Origin: Hyunsoonleella ulvae
GTDB lineage: Bacteria > Bacteroidota > Bacteroidia > Flavobacteriales > Flavobacteriaceae
Assembly: GCF_016827605.1 (NCBI RefSeq)
Contig: NZ_JAEPJQ010000005.1
Span: forward strand, 62,001-126,000
Direction: 5' to 3'
DNA: 64,000 nt
Position 1 is the first letter of the stretch, and the number at the start of each line of letters is the position of its first letter. The notes beneath the pieces were generated by a model. The model did no database searches, was not told the DNA's origin, and was given only the letters and a program-made list of their open reading frames with translations. The translations under genes and the position numbers were made by a program. Below, one piece after another: positions 20,446 to 28,404 of this stretch.

Positions 20446-20562
20446 ACCCCGATGGTCCTAGTTTGTAGTTCTTGCTACCGCTAGCATTTGCTAGTGGCGG
20501 TAAAGATTAGTACAAGAGTAAGAAAAAAAGAAAAGCTTTTACGGCAACGTAAAGGCTTTTTT
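20446..20562 (+). repeat. REP-like repeat, copy 2
   Basis: Same unit as at 19434: GATGGTCCTAGTTTGTAG, the CCGCTAGC/GCTAGTGG hairpin and the GCAA-loop terminator-like hairpin. It carries a ~10-base insertion (around TAAAGATTAGTA) after the first hairpin. It lies 116 bases after the toxin stop and 60 bases before the RAYT gene. Confidence 0.7.
20531..20562 (+). terminator. Terminator-like hairpin in repeat copy 2
   Basis: Identical in stem and GCAA loop to the hairpin in copy 1, followed by a T-run. Confidence 0.6.
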
Positions 20563-20575
20563 GTTGTTTTTAGTT

Positions 20576-20599
20576 CACTAGCTACAAAGTAGCGGTAGC
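20576..20599 (-). repeat. Degenerate inverted copy of the REP-like core
   Basis: Read on the - strand, this is GCTACCGCTACTTTGTAG followed by CTAGTG, close to the GCTACCGCTAGCATTTGCTAGTGG core of copies 1 and 2. Inverted pairs of REPs around a RAYT gene are common (BIME-like). It ends 25 bases before the RAYT start codon. Confidence 0.5.
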
Positions 20600-20624
20600 T
20601 GTAAAGATTTACTATATTGGCATC

Positions 20625-21182
20625 ATGAGTAGAAATTATAAGTTTCACAACAAAGCAGGTCTATATTTTGTAAGCTTTGCCACCGTAAATTGGATTGACG
20701 TATTTACAAGGCAGATATATTTTAACGTTTTGGTAGACAGTATAAACTATTGCAGGGTAGAAAAAGGTATGGAACTATATTGCTACTGTTTTATGCCTAG
20801 CCATGTGCATTTTATATTCAGGTCAAGAAATGAACAACCCTCAGAACTATTGCGAGACTTTAAACGTCATACGTCTAAAAAAGTAATAGAAGCCATTGCA
20901 AACAATCCACAAGAAAGCAGAAAAGAATGGCTGTTGTGGATGTTTGAACGTGCAGGAAAAAAACAAGGCAATATTTCAAAATACCAATTTTAGCAGCATC
21001 ACAATAAGCCAATAGAGTTATGGAGCGAAAAAGTAATCAAACAGAAAATAGATTATATTCATAATAATCCTGTAGAAAGTGGTTTTGTAACTAATCCTGA
21101 AGATTGGAAATACTCAAGTGCCAGAAATCATCAAGACGACCATACTGTTTTAGAAACAGATGATATTGGATTTTTTCAATAA
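20625..21182 (+). pseudogene. REP-associated tyrosine transposase (RAYT, Y1_Tnp), broken by TAG
   Basis: Reading from ATG 20625 gives an IS200-like Y1 transposase. The N-terminal part has AGLYFVSFATVNWIDVFTR and the HUH motif (FMPSHVHFIFR). A TAG at 20991-20993 interrupts the frame at codon 123, yet the same frame continues for another 62 codons with the expected family C-terminus (NKPIELWSEKVI, DYIHNNPVESGFV, WKYSSARNH) to a TAA at 21180. Family members usually have Trp where the stop is, so TGG to TAG is the likely mutation. The shortened product would lack the helix carrying the likely catalytic Tyr. With REP-like repeats directly upstream, it was probably the enzyme that spread them. Readthrough is possible but unsupported. 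Confidence 0.85.
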
Positions 21183-21213
21183 ACACTAACCGTATTATTA
21201 TTCTTTTTTTTTG

Positions 21214-21235
21214 AGATGTATTTTAGGATACATCT
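21214..21235. repeat. Perfect 8-bp inverted repeat after the RAYT gene
   Basis: AGATGTAT, loop TTTAGG, ATACATCT. A T-run lies upstream, not downstream, so this is not a terminator for the + strand; on the - strand it is followed by C and As. It may be the 3' structure of the RAYT element. Confidence 0.45.
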
Positions 21236-21329
21236 ACGCTCCAAAACCATACATTTAATAAGGCAAAACCCTAACTGTCATTAAGGTAGAGTATATAACT
21301 TTAGCCATAAAAAATTTACTTACCTAAAA

Positions 21330-22097
21330 ATGAAAAAACAGATACTTGTTTTATGCGTGGTTTTAACATGTATAGCGTTTACTACCGATGTGCAAAAGCG
21401 AATGGTAAGAGAAAATGGCTATGATATTGAGTGCTACATCTCTACCAAAAAGTTAAACAATTACAGCTCAGACAAAACATATTACTGGTTTAAGTCTGGT
21501 GGTGTACATCAATCATTAGCAAATGCCGGTGGCAATGTGCTACACGATTCTTATTTAAAGTATTACAGATCTAACCAACTAGCAGAACAAGGTGCTTTTG
21601 ATTATGGCCTAAAAACTGGTATTTGGAAATATTGGGATGAAAACGGACAGCTATTGTTACTAGAACACTGGCATAATGGTTATAAACAAGGCAAATGCAT
21701 AACATATAGCACCAACGGGGATATGGTTTTAGCTGGTACGTATAGACATAATATTAAAGTAGGGCGATGGATAAATTATAAAACTAAAGATACTACGTAC
21801 CACGCAAAAGACACTATTTATACCGAAAAGCCTAAGCTTATGTTGCTTAGTATCCTAAGAAAAAAAGACTCAATTGAAAAAGCAGAAATAAAATTTAATA
21901 GAATTGCCAAACGAAAATTTGATTCTATTGAAAAGGTTAAGATAAAACAAGAAAGGATTGTTAAAAAGCGTAATGACTCAATTGAAAGAGCAAAAAATAA
22001 GCAAGAACGATTAACCAAAAAACGTTTGGATTCTATTGAAAAGGCCAGAGGTAACAAGAAAAGTTTTATTAAGCGCCTATTTAAAAAGAAAGGATAA
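21330..22097 (+). CDS. Exported MORN/YwqK-like protein with basic repeat tail
   Basis: The 255-residue product begins with a signal peptide (MKKQILVLCVVLTCIAFTTD). Residues ~85-150 contain MORN-variant repeats (GLKTGIWKYWDENGQLLLLE, NGYKQGKCITYSTNGD, NIKVGRWINYK) as in YwqK-family proteins. The C-terminal ~75 residues are four copies of an ~18-residue unit around K-x-DSIEKA..K..RI.K(K/R), strongly charged and probably one long helix, ending in a very basic stretch. No enzymatic residues are seen. It stands alone, convergent with the methyltransferase gene, with a gap of 10 bases. Its function is unknown; the tail may bind nucleic acid or peptidoglycan. Confidence 0.65.
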   Translation: MKKQILVLCVVLTCIAFTTDVQKRMVRENGYDIECYISTKKLNNYSSDKTYYWFKSGGVHQSLANAGGNVLHDSYLKYYRSNQLAEQGAFDYGLKTGIWKYWDENGQLLLLEHWHNGYKQGKCITYSTNGDMVLAGTYRHNIKVGRWINYKTKDTTYHAKDTIYTEKPKLMLLSILRKKDSIEKAEIKFNRIAKRKFDSIEKVKIKQERIVKKRNDSIERAKNKQERLTKKRLDSIEKARGNKKSFIKRLFKKKG

Positions 22098-22107
22098 GTG
22101 TGGTTTA

Positions 22108-23286
22108 TTAAATTTTACTACAACTAATAATAATCTTATTACCTTTTGTATCTGTGGTAAAAAAGAGGTAATGGTTGCCTCCATCTTTTAGTTTTAGTTT
22201 TTTTCGAATAGCTTCAACTTTATCAGGAAAATTTCTGGTGGTTACATTGGCTTTATCTATCTTCAGTGTTTTAAAGCGTTTTTTATTATACGGAATTACA
22301 GTATCTATTTTAAATCGTCTTCCAGGAAAATCTATCAAGAATTGGCTAGTATACAAATGAGAATGCGCTTGTAATTTAAAAATATTTAATTGTTTTGATA
22401 CCTGATTAAAACCTCCAGACTTTAAGATAGCTGCATTGGGTTCGTATAAATAGGCTAGGGGTTCGCTATAGCTTACCTCAGATACAATTTCATCATTTAA
22501 ACCAAAGTTAAATGTTTCTATAGCATCGTTTTTTAAATTAGCTGTTTTTATTGCGATAGTACTATCGTAATCTGTTTCTAAAACCCACAATAGTTCTTTC
22601 ACTTCATTTTTTACAGCTACAATATGTATAGTTTTTACATGCTGTAATTCGTTAATTCCTGCCGAAATATCCAATAGAGGCGCAGTTTTTATAAGTATGT
22701 TTTTAGAACGCTGAAATAGTACTTCTAAATGCTTTGGGACATCTGGTAAACAATCCTTAAGAAAGAACACTTTTCCTTTAGAATCGTGACGTCTGGAGGG
22801 GTCTACATAAATCCAATCGTATGTAGTGTTGGTTTCTGATAGTAATGTAATGCCATCAACTTGCCTTGCCTCAATATTTTGAATATTTAGTTGCTTAAAA
22901 TTATGCTTTACAATAGACGACAATGCGGTATTGATTTCACAATGTGTAACAGTTTTAAATCGTTTTGCGAAATAATAGCTGTCTACACCAAAGCCACCGG
23001 TTATATCTATTAAGCTGTTGCCTTTTATGATCTCTGATTTGTATTTTGCTGTTATTTCAGAAGAGGTTTGTTCAATATTTAGCTTATTGGGATAGTAAAT
23101 ATTTTTGGTTTTAAACCATGTGGGAAGCTTTAATTTGCATCGCTTTTTTGCTTCAATATGGTTAACAATTTCGGGGGTTTCTACACCTTCAAAAGTTATG
23201 CCTTTTAAAAGTATTTTATTAATATCAGAATTTAAATTGGAATTTATAAACTCTTGTACTTCAATATTTAAAATTGATGTATTCAA
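22108..23286 (-). CDS. Class I SAM-dependent methyltransferase with THUMP-like domain
   Basis: This encodes 392 residues. Residues ~90-110 contain the SAM-binding motif LIDITGGFGVDSYYFA, and ~155-170 contain WIYVDPSRRHDSKG, the DPSRR signature seen in this family of putative RNA methyltransferases. The C-terminal ~70 residues (VTTRNFPDKVEAIRKKLKLKD, then GGNHYLFFTTDTKGNKIII) match the THUMP-like domain that follows in Bacteroidota members. The target RNA is not known. The start lies 7 bases after the stop of the AI-2E-type transporter gene, so the two are probably co-transcribed in the - direction, near other RNA-modifying genes (TrmH family, RsmE, TsaD). Confidence 0.8.
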   Translation of the reverse strand: MNTSILNIEVQEFINSNLNSDINKILLKGITFEGVETPEIVNHIEAKKRCKLKLPTWFKTKNIYYPNKLNIEQTSSEITAKYKSEIIKGNSLIDITGGFGVDSYYFAKRFKTVTHCEINTALSSIVKHNFKQLNIQNIEARQVDGITLLSETNTTYDWIYVDPSRRHDSKGKVFFLKDCLPDVPKHLEVLFQRSKNILIKTAPLLDISAGINELQHVKTIHIVAVKNEVKELLWVLETDYDSTIAIKTANLKNDAIETFNFGLNDEIVSEVSYSEPLAYLYEPNAAILKSGGFNQVSKQLNIFKLQAHSHLYTSQFLIDFPGRRFKIDTVIPYNKKRFKTLKIDKANVTTRNFPDKVEAIRKKLKLKDGGNHYLFFTTDTKGNKIIISCSKI

Positions 23287-23293
23287 ACAAAAA

Positions 23294-24382
23294 CTATAAG
23301 TCTTTAGTTAACTTTTTAACAATCTTGTTTTCTGATAAAAAGGCTTTTAAAATCACTTTGATAGCCGTGTAAGCTGGCACTGCAATAATAAGACCAACTA
23401 CACCAAATAAAATACCTGTAATTAGTATGACTAAAAAGATTTCTAACGGATGGGATTTTACACTTTTAGAAAAAATGATAGGTTGGCTCCCAAAATTATC
23501 AACCAATTGTCCAATAACAAAAACAAGCAGCACCCAAAAGGTTTTTGGTAAAATAACATCACTAAAACTCTCACCTAAATTACTGGTCATGGTAAGTGTG
23601 AGCATTAAAACAGCACCAATTAATGGTCCCACATAGGGGATAAGGTTTAAAAGCGCACATAAAAATGCTATAACCACTGCATTTTCAACACCAATGATGA
23701 GTAATCCTATCATATAAATGATAAAGAGTATCAATATTTGGAAAATCAAACCAACAAAGTAGCGCGATAGCAAATCCTTAATTTTTGTGGAAGATGTTTT
23801 CCAGCGACTCTCTTTATTGTCAGGGATTAAGGTTAAAATGCTATTTTCAAATAACCTACTATCCTTTAAAAAGAAAAAAGAAATAAAAATCACAGAAAAG
23901 AGCCCTATACTGAAACTGCCGAGTCCACCAATTACAGAGTTTAGAAAATTAGGGATTAAGGAGAAATCTATTTTCGATAATAAATTTGAATCTTTTAAGG
24001 ACTGTTCTACATCAATTTGGTGTAAATCAAAATAAGTTACGATTTCAGCATATAAATTTTCAATATTACCTTGTAATTCTTCAATATTTAGAAGGGATAA
24101 GTTTTGCCCCTGTTTTATAATCAAAGGAATAAATAAACTTACTAGCCCTATAAAAAGTCCCAATAAAAGCGTCATTGTGACTACTACAGCGATGGTGTTT
24201 TTAAATTTAAGCTTTCGCTCTAAAAACAACACAATTGGTCTCCCAATAAGCGATATTACAGCTGCTATAGCAACATATCCAATAACGGACTGTATTTGAT
24301 AAAGAAAATAGAACAGAAGTGCTATACCACAAACAATGGCAATAGCTCTTAGGATGCCGTTCGAGATGATTTTTGAATTCAT
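23294..24382 (-). CDS. AI-2E family transporter (PerM-like membrane protein)
   Basis: The 362-residue integral membrane protein has about eight hydrophobic segments. The arrangement is typical: an N-terminal pair of helices, a soluble loop (~residues 90-150), then LFSVIFISFFFLKD, RYFVGLIFQILILF and the C-terminal half with LNLIPYVGPLIGAVLMLTLT and GILFGVVGLIIAVPAYTAIK, which are hallmark motifs of the family. Members export small molecules or act as antiporters; autoinducer-2 export is shown only for some. It lies between a TrmH-family gene and the THUMP-like methyltransferase gene on the same strand. Confidence 0.9.
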   Translation of the reverse strand: MNSKIISNGILRAIAIVCGIALLFYFLYQIQSVIGYVAIAAVISLIGRPIVLFLERKLKFKNTIAVVVTMTLLLGLFIGLVSLFIPLIIKQGQNLSLLNIEELQGNIENLYAEIVTYFDLHQIDVEQSLKDSNLLSKIDFSLIPNFLNSVIGGLGSFSIGLFSVIFISFFFLKDSRLFENSILTLIPDNKESRWKTSSTKIKDLLSRYFVGLIFQILILFIIYMIGLLIIGVENAVVIAFLCALLNLIPYVGPLIGAVLMLTLTMTSNLGESFSDVILPKTFWVLLVFVIGQLVDNFGSQPIIFSKSVKSHPLEIFLVILITGILFGVVGLIIAVPAYTAIKVILKAFLSENKIVKKLTKDL

Positions 24383-24436
24383 GTAGTAAATATAAACAAT
24401 GCAGATGGAAGCATAAAAAACAGAAGTAAGAAGATG

Positions 24437-24937
24437 TTAGCGCAATTGCTTTGTGATTTCGTATAATGCAATGTTTGTAGCCTGTACAACATTCATACTG
24501 CTATTTTGTCCAAACATATCAATATGTAAGATGTCGTTAGATAGTTTTAAAATGCGCTCTGAAATTCCAAAATTTTCATCGCCAACTACCAAAACAATGG
24601 GATGTTTAGAAGGGAACTTGGCAATATACATAGGGGTACTGTTGCTCGTAATCTCTAAAGCTATAATGTGATAGCCTGAATCTTTGTAGTGTTTTACAGT
24701 GTCTAAAGCCGAATTTTTAATTTGAAAATTAACTGTTTTCTCAGTAGATCTAGAGGTTTTGGTCATTTTTCTTCCCAGGGTAATACCATCGCCACAAAGT
24801 ATGAGTTGTTTTATGCCAAAAGCATCCGAGATTCTAAAAATACTACCAATATTTGATGCATTAGTAACATTGTCGCAAATTAATGTTATTGGGAATGTTT
24901 GTTTAGTAAACGTTGAATTATAGTGGGTAAGTTGCAT
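24437..24937 (-). CDS. TrmH (SpoU) family RNA 2'-O-methyltransferase
   Basis: The 166-residue product is short compared with TrmH proteins that carry extra RNA-binding domains. All three SPOUT motifs are visible: NVTNASNIGSIFRISDAFG (motif 1), PIVLVVGDENFGIS (motif 2) and IDMFGQNSSMNVVQATNIAL (motif 3). These form the trefoil knot that binds SAM and RNA. It probably 2'-O-methylates a ribose in tRNA or rRNA; the exact nucleotide cannot be read off. It starts 5 bases downstream of the stop of the small zinc-ribbon membrane protein, in the same transcription direction. Confidence 0.88.
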   Translation of the reverse strand: MQLTHYNSTFTKQTFPITLICDNVTNASNIGSIFRISDAFGIKQLILCGDGITLGRKMTKTSRSTEKTVNFQIKNSALDTVKHYKDSGYHIIALEITSNSTPMYIAKFPSKHPIVLVVGDENFGISERILKLSNDILHIDMFGQNSSMNVVQATNIALYEITKQLR

Positions 24938-24942
24938 GAATA

Positions 24943-25275
24943 CTACACCATAATTTTATTAAACGCACTAGCCTTTTTTTTCTCATTCATCCAGATAGCT
25001 ATGGGGATGGTACCTGTTAGTGTGGAGATAAAGCCTAGATCCCAAAGCAACACTGTTATTATCACTGCTAAAATGATGCCTCCAATAATTAGATAATAAT
25101 TTGGTTCTGCCATCAGTCTGTTAATATGTCGCTTTGTTTGGTGTCCACAATGTTTACAACGTTTGTTTAGTTCTTCTCCAATTTCAGCTTTTAAATCAAA
25201 TCTGTTATTGGATTTTACTTTAATAGTATTGCTTTTGCCACAAGAAGGAGAACTGCAGTAATATTGTAGCTTCAT
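24943..25275 (-). CDS. Small zinc-ribbon membrane protein
   Basis: This encodes 110 residues. The N-terminal half has paired cysteines (YYCSSPSCGK and RCKHCGHQTKRH, about residues 6-12 and 39-45), suggesting a zinc ribbon. The C-terminal half has two hydrophobic segments (~60-78 and ~80-95). Its start overlaps the stop of the 60-residue gene upstream by four bases (ATGA). I do not recognise a named family. Confidence 0.55.
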   Translation of the reverse strand: MKLQYYCSSPSCGKSNTIKVKSNNRFDLKAEIGEELNKRCKHCGHQTKRHINRLMAEPNYYLIIGGIILAVIITVLLWDLGFISTLTGTIPIAIWMNEKKKASAFNKIMV

Positions 25276-25454
25276 ATTTTATTTGTTTGGTTTAGATAAA
25301 GAATAACTGTGATAGAGATTGTGAGAAATAGAATTAAAAAAATATAAGTTGTTTTTCGTTGCTGTTTTGTTAATTTATTCTTTTGACCTTTATTGATAGT
25401 ATACTCAGAAAAAAAATCAAATATTGAAAATAACATTTCTAAGAAAAAGTTCAT
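25272..25454 (-). CDS. Small single-pass membrane protein
   Basis: The 60-residue product has a hydrophobic, Phe-rich N-terminus, a basic middle (KGQKNKLTKQQRKTTY) and a C-terminal transmembrane segment (IFLILFLTISITVILYL). The ATGA overlap with the next gene argues that it is real. It follows the DUF4159 gene by 22 bases on the same strand. Its function is unknown. Confidence 0.45.
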   Translation of the reverse strand: MNFFLEMLFSIFDFFSEYTINKGQKNKLTKQQRKTTYIFLILFLTISITVILYLNQTNKI

Positions 25455-25476
25455 AAATCAACCAAGATAATTAATT

Positions 25477-26145
25477 TCAATGCTCAAACGCATATTTCAC
25501 AATATTAGCACCCATTTTCAATGCTTTTAGGCGTATGTCTTCAGGATCGTTGTGTACTTCGGGGTCTTCCCAACCATCTCCTAAGTCACTTTCAAAAGTG
25601 AATATTACTATTAATCTATCCTCATAAAAAATACCAAATGCCTGTGGACGCTTACCGTCATGCTCATGAATTTTTGGTAATCCATTGGGAAATTTATAGG
25701 CAATATTAAATATGGGATGCGTTGTAGGTATCTCAACCAAATCTTTATTTGGAAATACTTTTTTAAGTTCTTTTTTCAAAAAAGGTTCCATCCCGTAATT
25801 ATCATCAATATGAAGAAAACCGCCTGAAATCAAATAATTGCGTAAATTTTCAGCATCATCTTCAGTAAAAAACACATTGCCATGCCCTGTCATGTGTAAA
25901 AACGGATACTGGAATATATCTGTACTTCCTGTCTCAACCGTTTCTGGTTTTGTAGTTATTTTAGTGTTTATGTTGTCGTTGCAGAATTTTATCAAATTTG
26001 GTAATGCTGTAGGGTTGCTATACCAGTCGCCACCACCTTTGTATTTTAAAACAGCAATTTCTTGTGCAGAACACGTAGCTGTTAAAAAAATGCCAAATAT
26101 AAACAGCAGTGTAAGATATCGTAAGGATTGACAACTAAAACTCAT
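25477..26145 (-). CDS. DUF4159 domain secreted protein
   Basis: Starting at ATG 26145, the 222-residue product has a signal peptide (LTLLFIFGIFLTATCSAQ). An in-frame ATG at 26172 adds a second hydrophobic stretch and abuts the divergent gene, so it is disfavoured. The mature part matches DUF4159: KYKGGGDWYSNPTALPNL near the start, FLHMTGHGNVFFTEDDAENL, GGFLHIDDNYGMEPF and a C-terminal DLGDGWEDPEVHNDPED. Such proteins have a class-I glutamine-amidotransferase-like fold and unknown activity. In flavobacteria it commonly sits with RsmE and TrmH-family genes, as here. Confidence 0.85.
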   Translation of the reverse strand: MSFSCQSLRYLTLLFIFGIFLTATCSAQEIAVLKYKGGGDWYSNPTALPNLIKFCNDNINTKITTKPETVETGSTDIFQYPFLHMTGHGNVFFTEDDAENLRNYLISGGFLHIDDNYGMEPFLKKELKKVFPNKDLVEIPTTHPIFNIAYKFPNGLPKIHEHDGKRPQAFGIFYEDRLIVIFTFESDLGDGWEDPEVHNDPEDIRLKALKMGANIVKYAFEH

Positions 26146-26170
26146 AATTCCAAAAATAATAAGAAATACC

Positions 26171-26902
26171 ATGCGAAATACTTTTTTAATACCAATTATA
26201 TTTTTGAGTACTTTTTTTTACGCACAGTCTCAAGTTAACCATAACAAACCTCTTGTGGTTTTGGAGTTGTTTACTTCTCAAGGGTGTTCTAGTTGTCCTC
26301 CTGCAGATGTTTTGGTTGATAAGGTACAGGCAGAATACGAAGACAAAATTATAGCACTCTCTTACCATGTGGATTATTGGAATTATATAGGTTGGAAAGA
26401 TCCTTTTAGTAAAGTGTCTTATACAGAGAAGCAAAAAGCTTATGGCAACAAGTTTTACAGTAGGTCTGTTTATACGCCCCAGGTTGTGGTTAATGGGAAG
26501 ACGCATTTTGTGGGGTCTAATGCATCTAAAATGGAAGAAAATGTAACATTATATTCTAAAAAATTACCGAGCAATACGGTTACAATTTCTAATGTAAAAC
26601 GAATGGATGCCAGTCTAAATTTTGATTATATCGTAGATGGAACGCTGTTAGATAGAACCCTGCGATTGGTATTGGTAATTAAAGAACGGGTAACCGATGT
26701 AAAACGTGGCGAGAATAGAAACAGGACTTTAAAAAATTCGAATATTGTAGTTGAAGAAGTGTATTTTAAGTTAGATGACAAGACTGGCAATACGCATTTG
26801 AAAATTCCAAAAATTGTAGACGATAAAGATGATTTAGCTATTGTGGCTCTGGTGCAATCTGAAAATCTAGATATTACAGGAGGCACACAAATAGCTTTAT
26901 AA
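26171..26902 (+). CDS. DUF1223 thioredoxin-like secreted protein
   Basis: The 243-residue product has a signal peptide (LIPIIFLSTFFYAQSQ). The mature N-terminus carries LELFTSQGCSSCPPAD, the CxxC-bearing opening of DUF1223 proteins, followed by ALSYHVDYWNYIGWKDPF and YTPQVVVNGKTHFVGS, which are family signatures. The fold is thioredoxin-like and the Cys pair is intact, so a redox role in the periplasm is plausible but unproven. It is the only + strand gene in a block of - strand genes, diverging from DUF4159 and converging on rsmE with a 9-base gap. Confidence 0.85.
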   Translation: MRNTFLIPIIFLSTFFYAQSQVNHNKPLVVLELFTSQGCSSCPPADVLVDKVQAEYEDKIIALSYHVDYWNYIGWKDPFSKVSYTEKQKAYGNKFYSRSVYTPQVVVNGKTHFVGSNASKMEENVTLYSKKLPSNTVTISNVKRMDASLNFDYIVDGTLLDRTLRLVLVIKERVTDVKRGENRNRTLKNSNIVVEEVYFKLDDKTGNTHLKIPKIVDDKDDLAIVALVQSENLDITGGTQIAL

Positions 26903-26911
26903 ATATTTAAA

Positions 26912-27631
26912 TCAGTTTACTGAACAATCCTCATTGACAAAAGCTACAGAGTGGCATGCTACTATTGCAGCAGTTTCAGTACGCAATCTTGTGTCGCCTA
27001 AAGTAACTGGCATAAAATTCTTCTGCAAAGCCAATTCAATCTCTTCACTACTAAAATCTCCTTCGGGACCAATTAAAATAGTAATACTGGTTGCTGGTTG
27101 CAATTCTGCTTTTAGTGATTTTTTACCGCTATTCTCGCAATGCGCGATAAATAAACTACTGTTGTGGTCTTGTTCAACAAATGCTTTAAACGGTATAGCC
27201 TCATTAAGCTTAGGCTTATAGCAACTTAACGATTGTTTCATTGCTGATTGCAAAATACGCTCAAAACGTTCTGGCTTAATTATTTTACGTTCACTATGGT
27301 CGCAAATAATAGGAGTAATGGCATCTATACCTATCTCGGTAGCTTTCTCTAAAAACCATTCGTATCTGTCATTCATTTTAGTAGGAGCAACAGCTAAATG
27401 CAAAGAATAATCTTTTTGTTTTTCAAAGACTTTTGAAGTTATGGAAACAACACATTTATTTTGAGTAGCTAAAGTGATTTTTGCTGTAAACAACCAACCT
27501 TTGCCATTAGTTATAGTTAAAACATCTCCAACAGATTTACGCAGTACCTTAACAATATGTTTACTTTCTTCCTTTGAGAAAGAAAAATCTTTTGATTCTT
27601 CATTAATGTCTGGACTATAAAAAAGTTGCAT
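26912..27631 (-). CDS. rsmE: 16S rRNA (uracil-1498-N3)-methyltransferase RsmE
   Basis: This encodes 239 residues, the normal RsmE length. An N-terminal PUA-like domain (~1-70) includes HIVKVLRKSVGDVLTITNGK. The C-terminal SPOUT domain contains the family motif ILIGPEGDFSSEEIELAL and LGDTRLRTETAAIVA near the end. It methylates N3 of U1498 in 16S rRNA on the assembled 30S subunit. It overlaps the upstream peptidyl-prolyl isomerase gene by a single base (27631), indicating an operon. Confidence 0.93.
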   Translation of the reverse strand: MQLFYSPDINEESKDFSFSKEESKHIVKVLRKSVGDVLTITNGKGWLFTAKITLATQNKCVVSITSKVFEKQKDYSLHLAVAPTKMNDRYEWFLEKATEIGIDAITPIICDHSERKIIKPERFERILQSAMKQSLSCYKPKLNEAIPFKAFVEQDHNSSLFIAHCENSGKKSLKAELQPATSITILIGPEGDFSSEEIELALQKNFMPVTLGDTRLRTETAAIVACHSVAFVNEDCSVN

Positions 27632-28272
27632 TATTCTAGAGGTTCAACGATTTTTAGGACTTTAATTTCAGAAATATCTTTTGGCTCATGAGATTGAAAC
27701 ACCAAATAATACCATTGTTTTGATGGTACATCAACGGTATAGATATCTTCAAGCACATGATTGTTAGATATAATCGCATTTTCTAACGCTGCAGGCATAC
27801 TTCCTACTGTAAACCAGCCAGTATCACCACCTTTTTTGCGATTTTTATCCATGGAATATTGATTTGCTAATGCACTAAACGGCGTACCATTGTTATATTT
27901 TTCTATTAAGGTTTCTCTTAAAGCATTAATGCTTTCTAAGCTATAGGTGTTTCCGTCTAAAAAGATATAGGCTACACGATAATAAGGGTTTGTACTTTTT
28001 TCTAAGATTTTATAAAGTACTTTTTCGTACGCTGTCTTTTCCGTTTTTACTTGTCCTTTATCTAGTGTAAATAAGGCTTTTGCGAGTTGGGATTTGTGCT
28101 TTTCTTCATTAAACGTAAAAATCTTGCTGTTAAAAGCATATTTATCTTTTATAAATTGTTTGGCTTGCTCCTGTGTTTCAATAGAGGCAAGAGCTTCTTC
28201 TGTGTCGTCTTGGGCAGATAAAGACACAATAGCGCATAAAAAAACGAGTGCAAATAGTAGGTATTGTTTCAT
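27631..28272 (-). CDS. Periplasmic parvulin-type peptidyl-prolyl isomerase
   Basis: The 213-residue product has a signal peptide (MKQYLLFALVFLCAIVSLSA). The C-terminal half is a parvulin domain: FSALANQYSMDKNRKKGGDT, GWFTVGSMPAALENAI and a final strand (WYYLVFQSHEPKD). It probably assists folding of outer-membrane or secreted proteins. It heads an operon with rsmE, overlapping it by one base. Confidence 0.85.
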   Translation of the reverse strand: MKQYLLFALVFLCAIVSLSAQDDTEEALASIETQEQAKQFIKDKYAFNSKIFTFNEEKHKSQLAKALFTLDKGQVKTEKTAYEKVLYKILEKSTNPYYRVAYIFLDGNTYSLESINALRETLIEKYNNGTPFSALANQYSMDKNRKKGGDTGWFTVGSMPAALENAIISNNHVLEDIYTVDVPSKQWYYLVFQSHEPKDISEIKVLKIVEPLE

Positions 28273-28404
28273 GTTTTGTATTAAATTTTTTCAAATTTAA
28301 ATTTTAAACAAAACAATAATTTTTAATACATAAGAAGTTTTTAAGAATTGGTTGTTTACAACTTTGTTGTACTGCTAACTGCAACTGATTACTACTAACT
28401 AATT

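Noticed and set aside
20625-20993. A complete 122-residue transposase
   Set aside because: The same frame carries the rest of the family domain beyond the TAG, so this is the first part of a broken gene.
21214-21235. Terminator for the RAYT gene
   Set aside because: The stem is good but no T-run follows on either strand.
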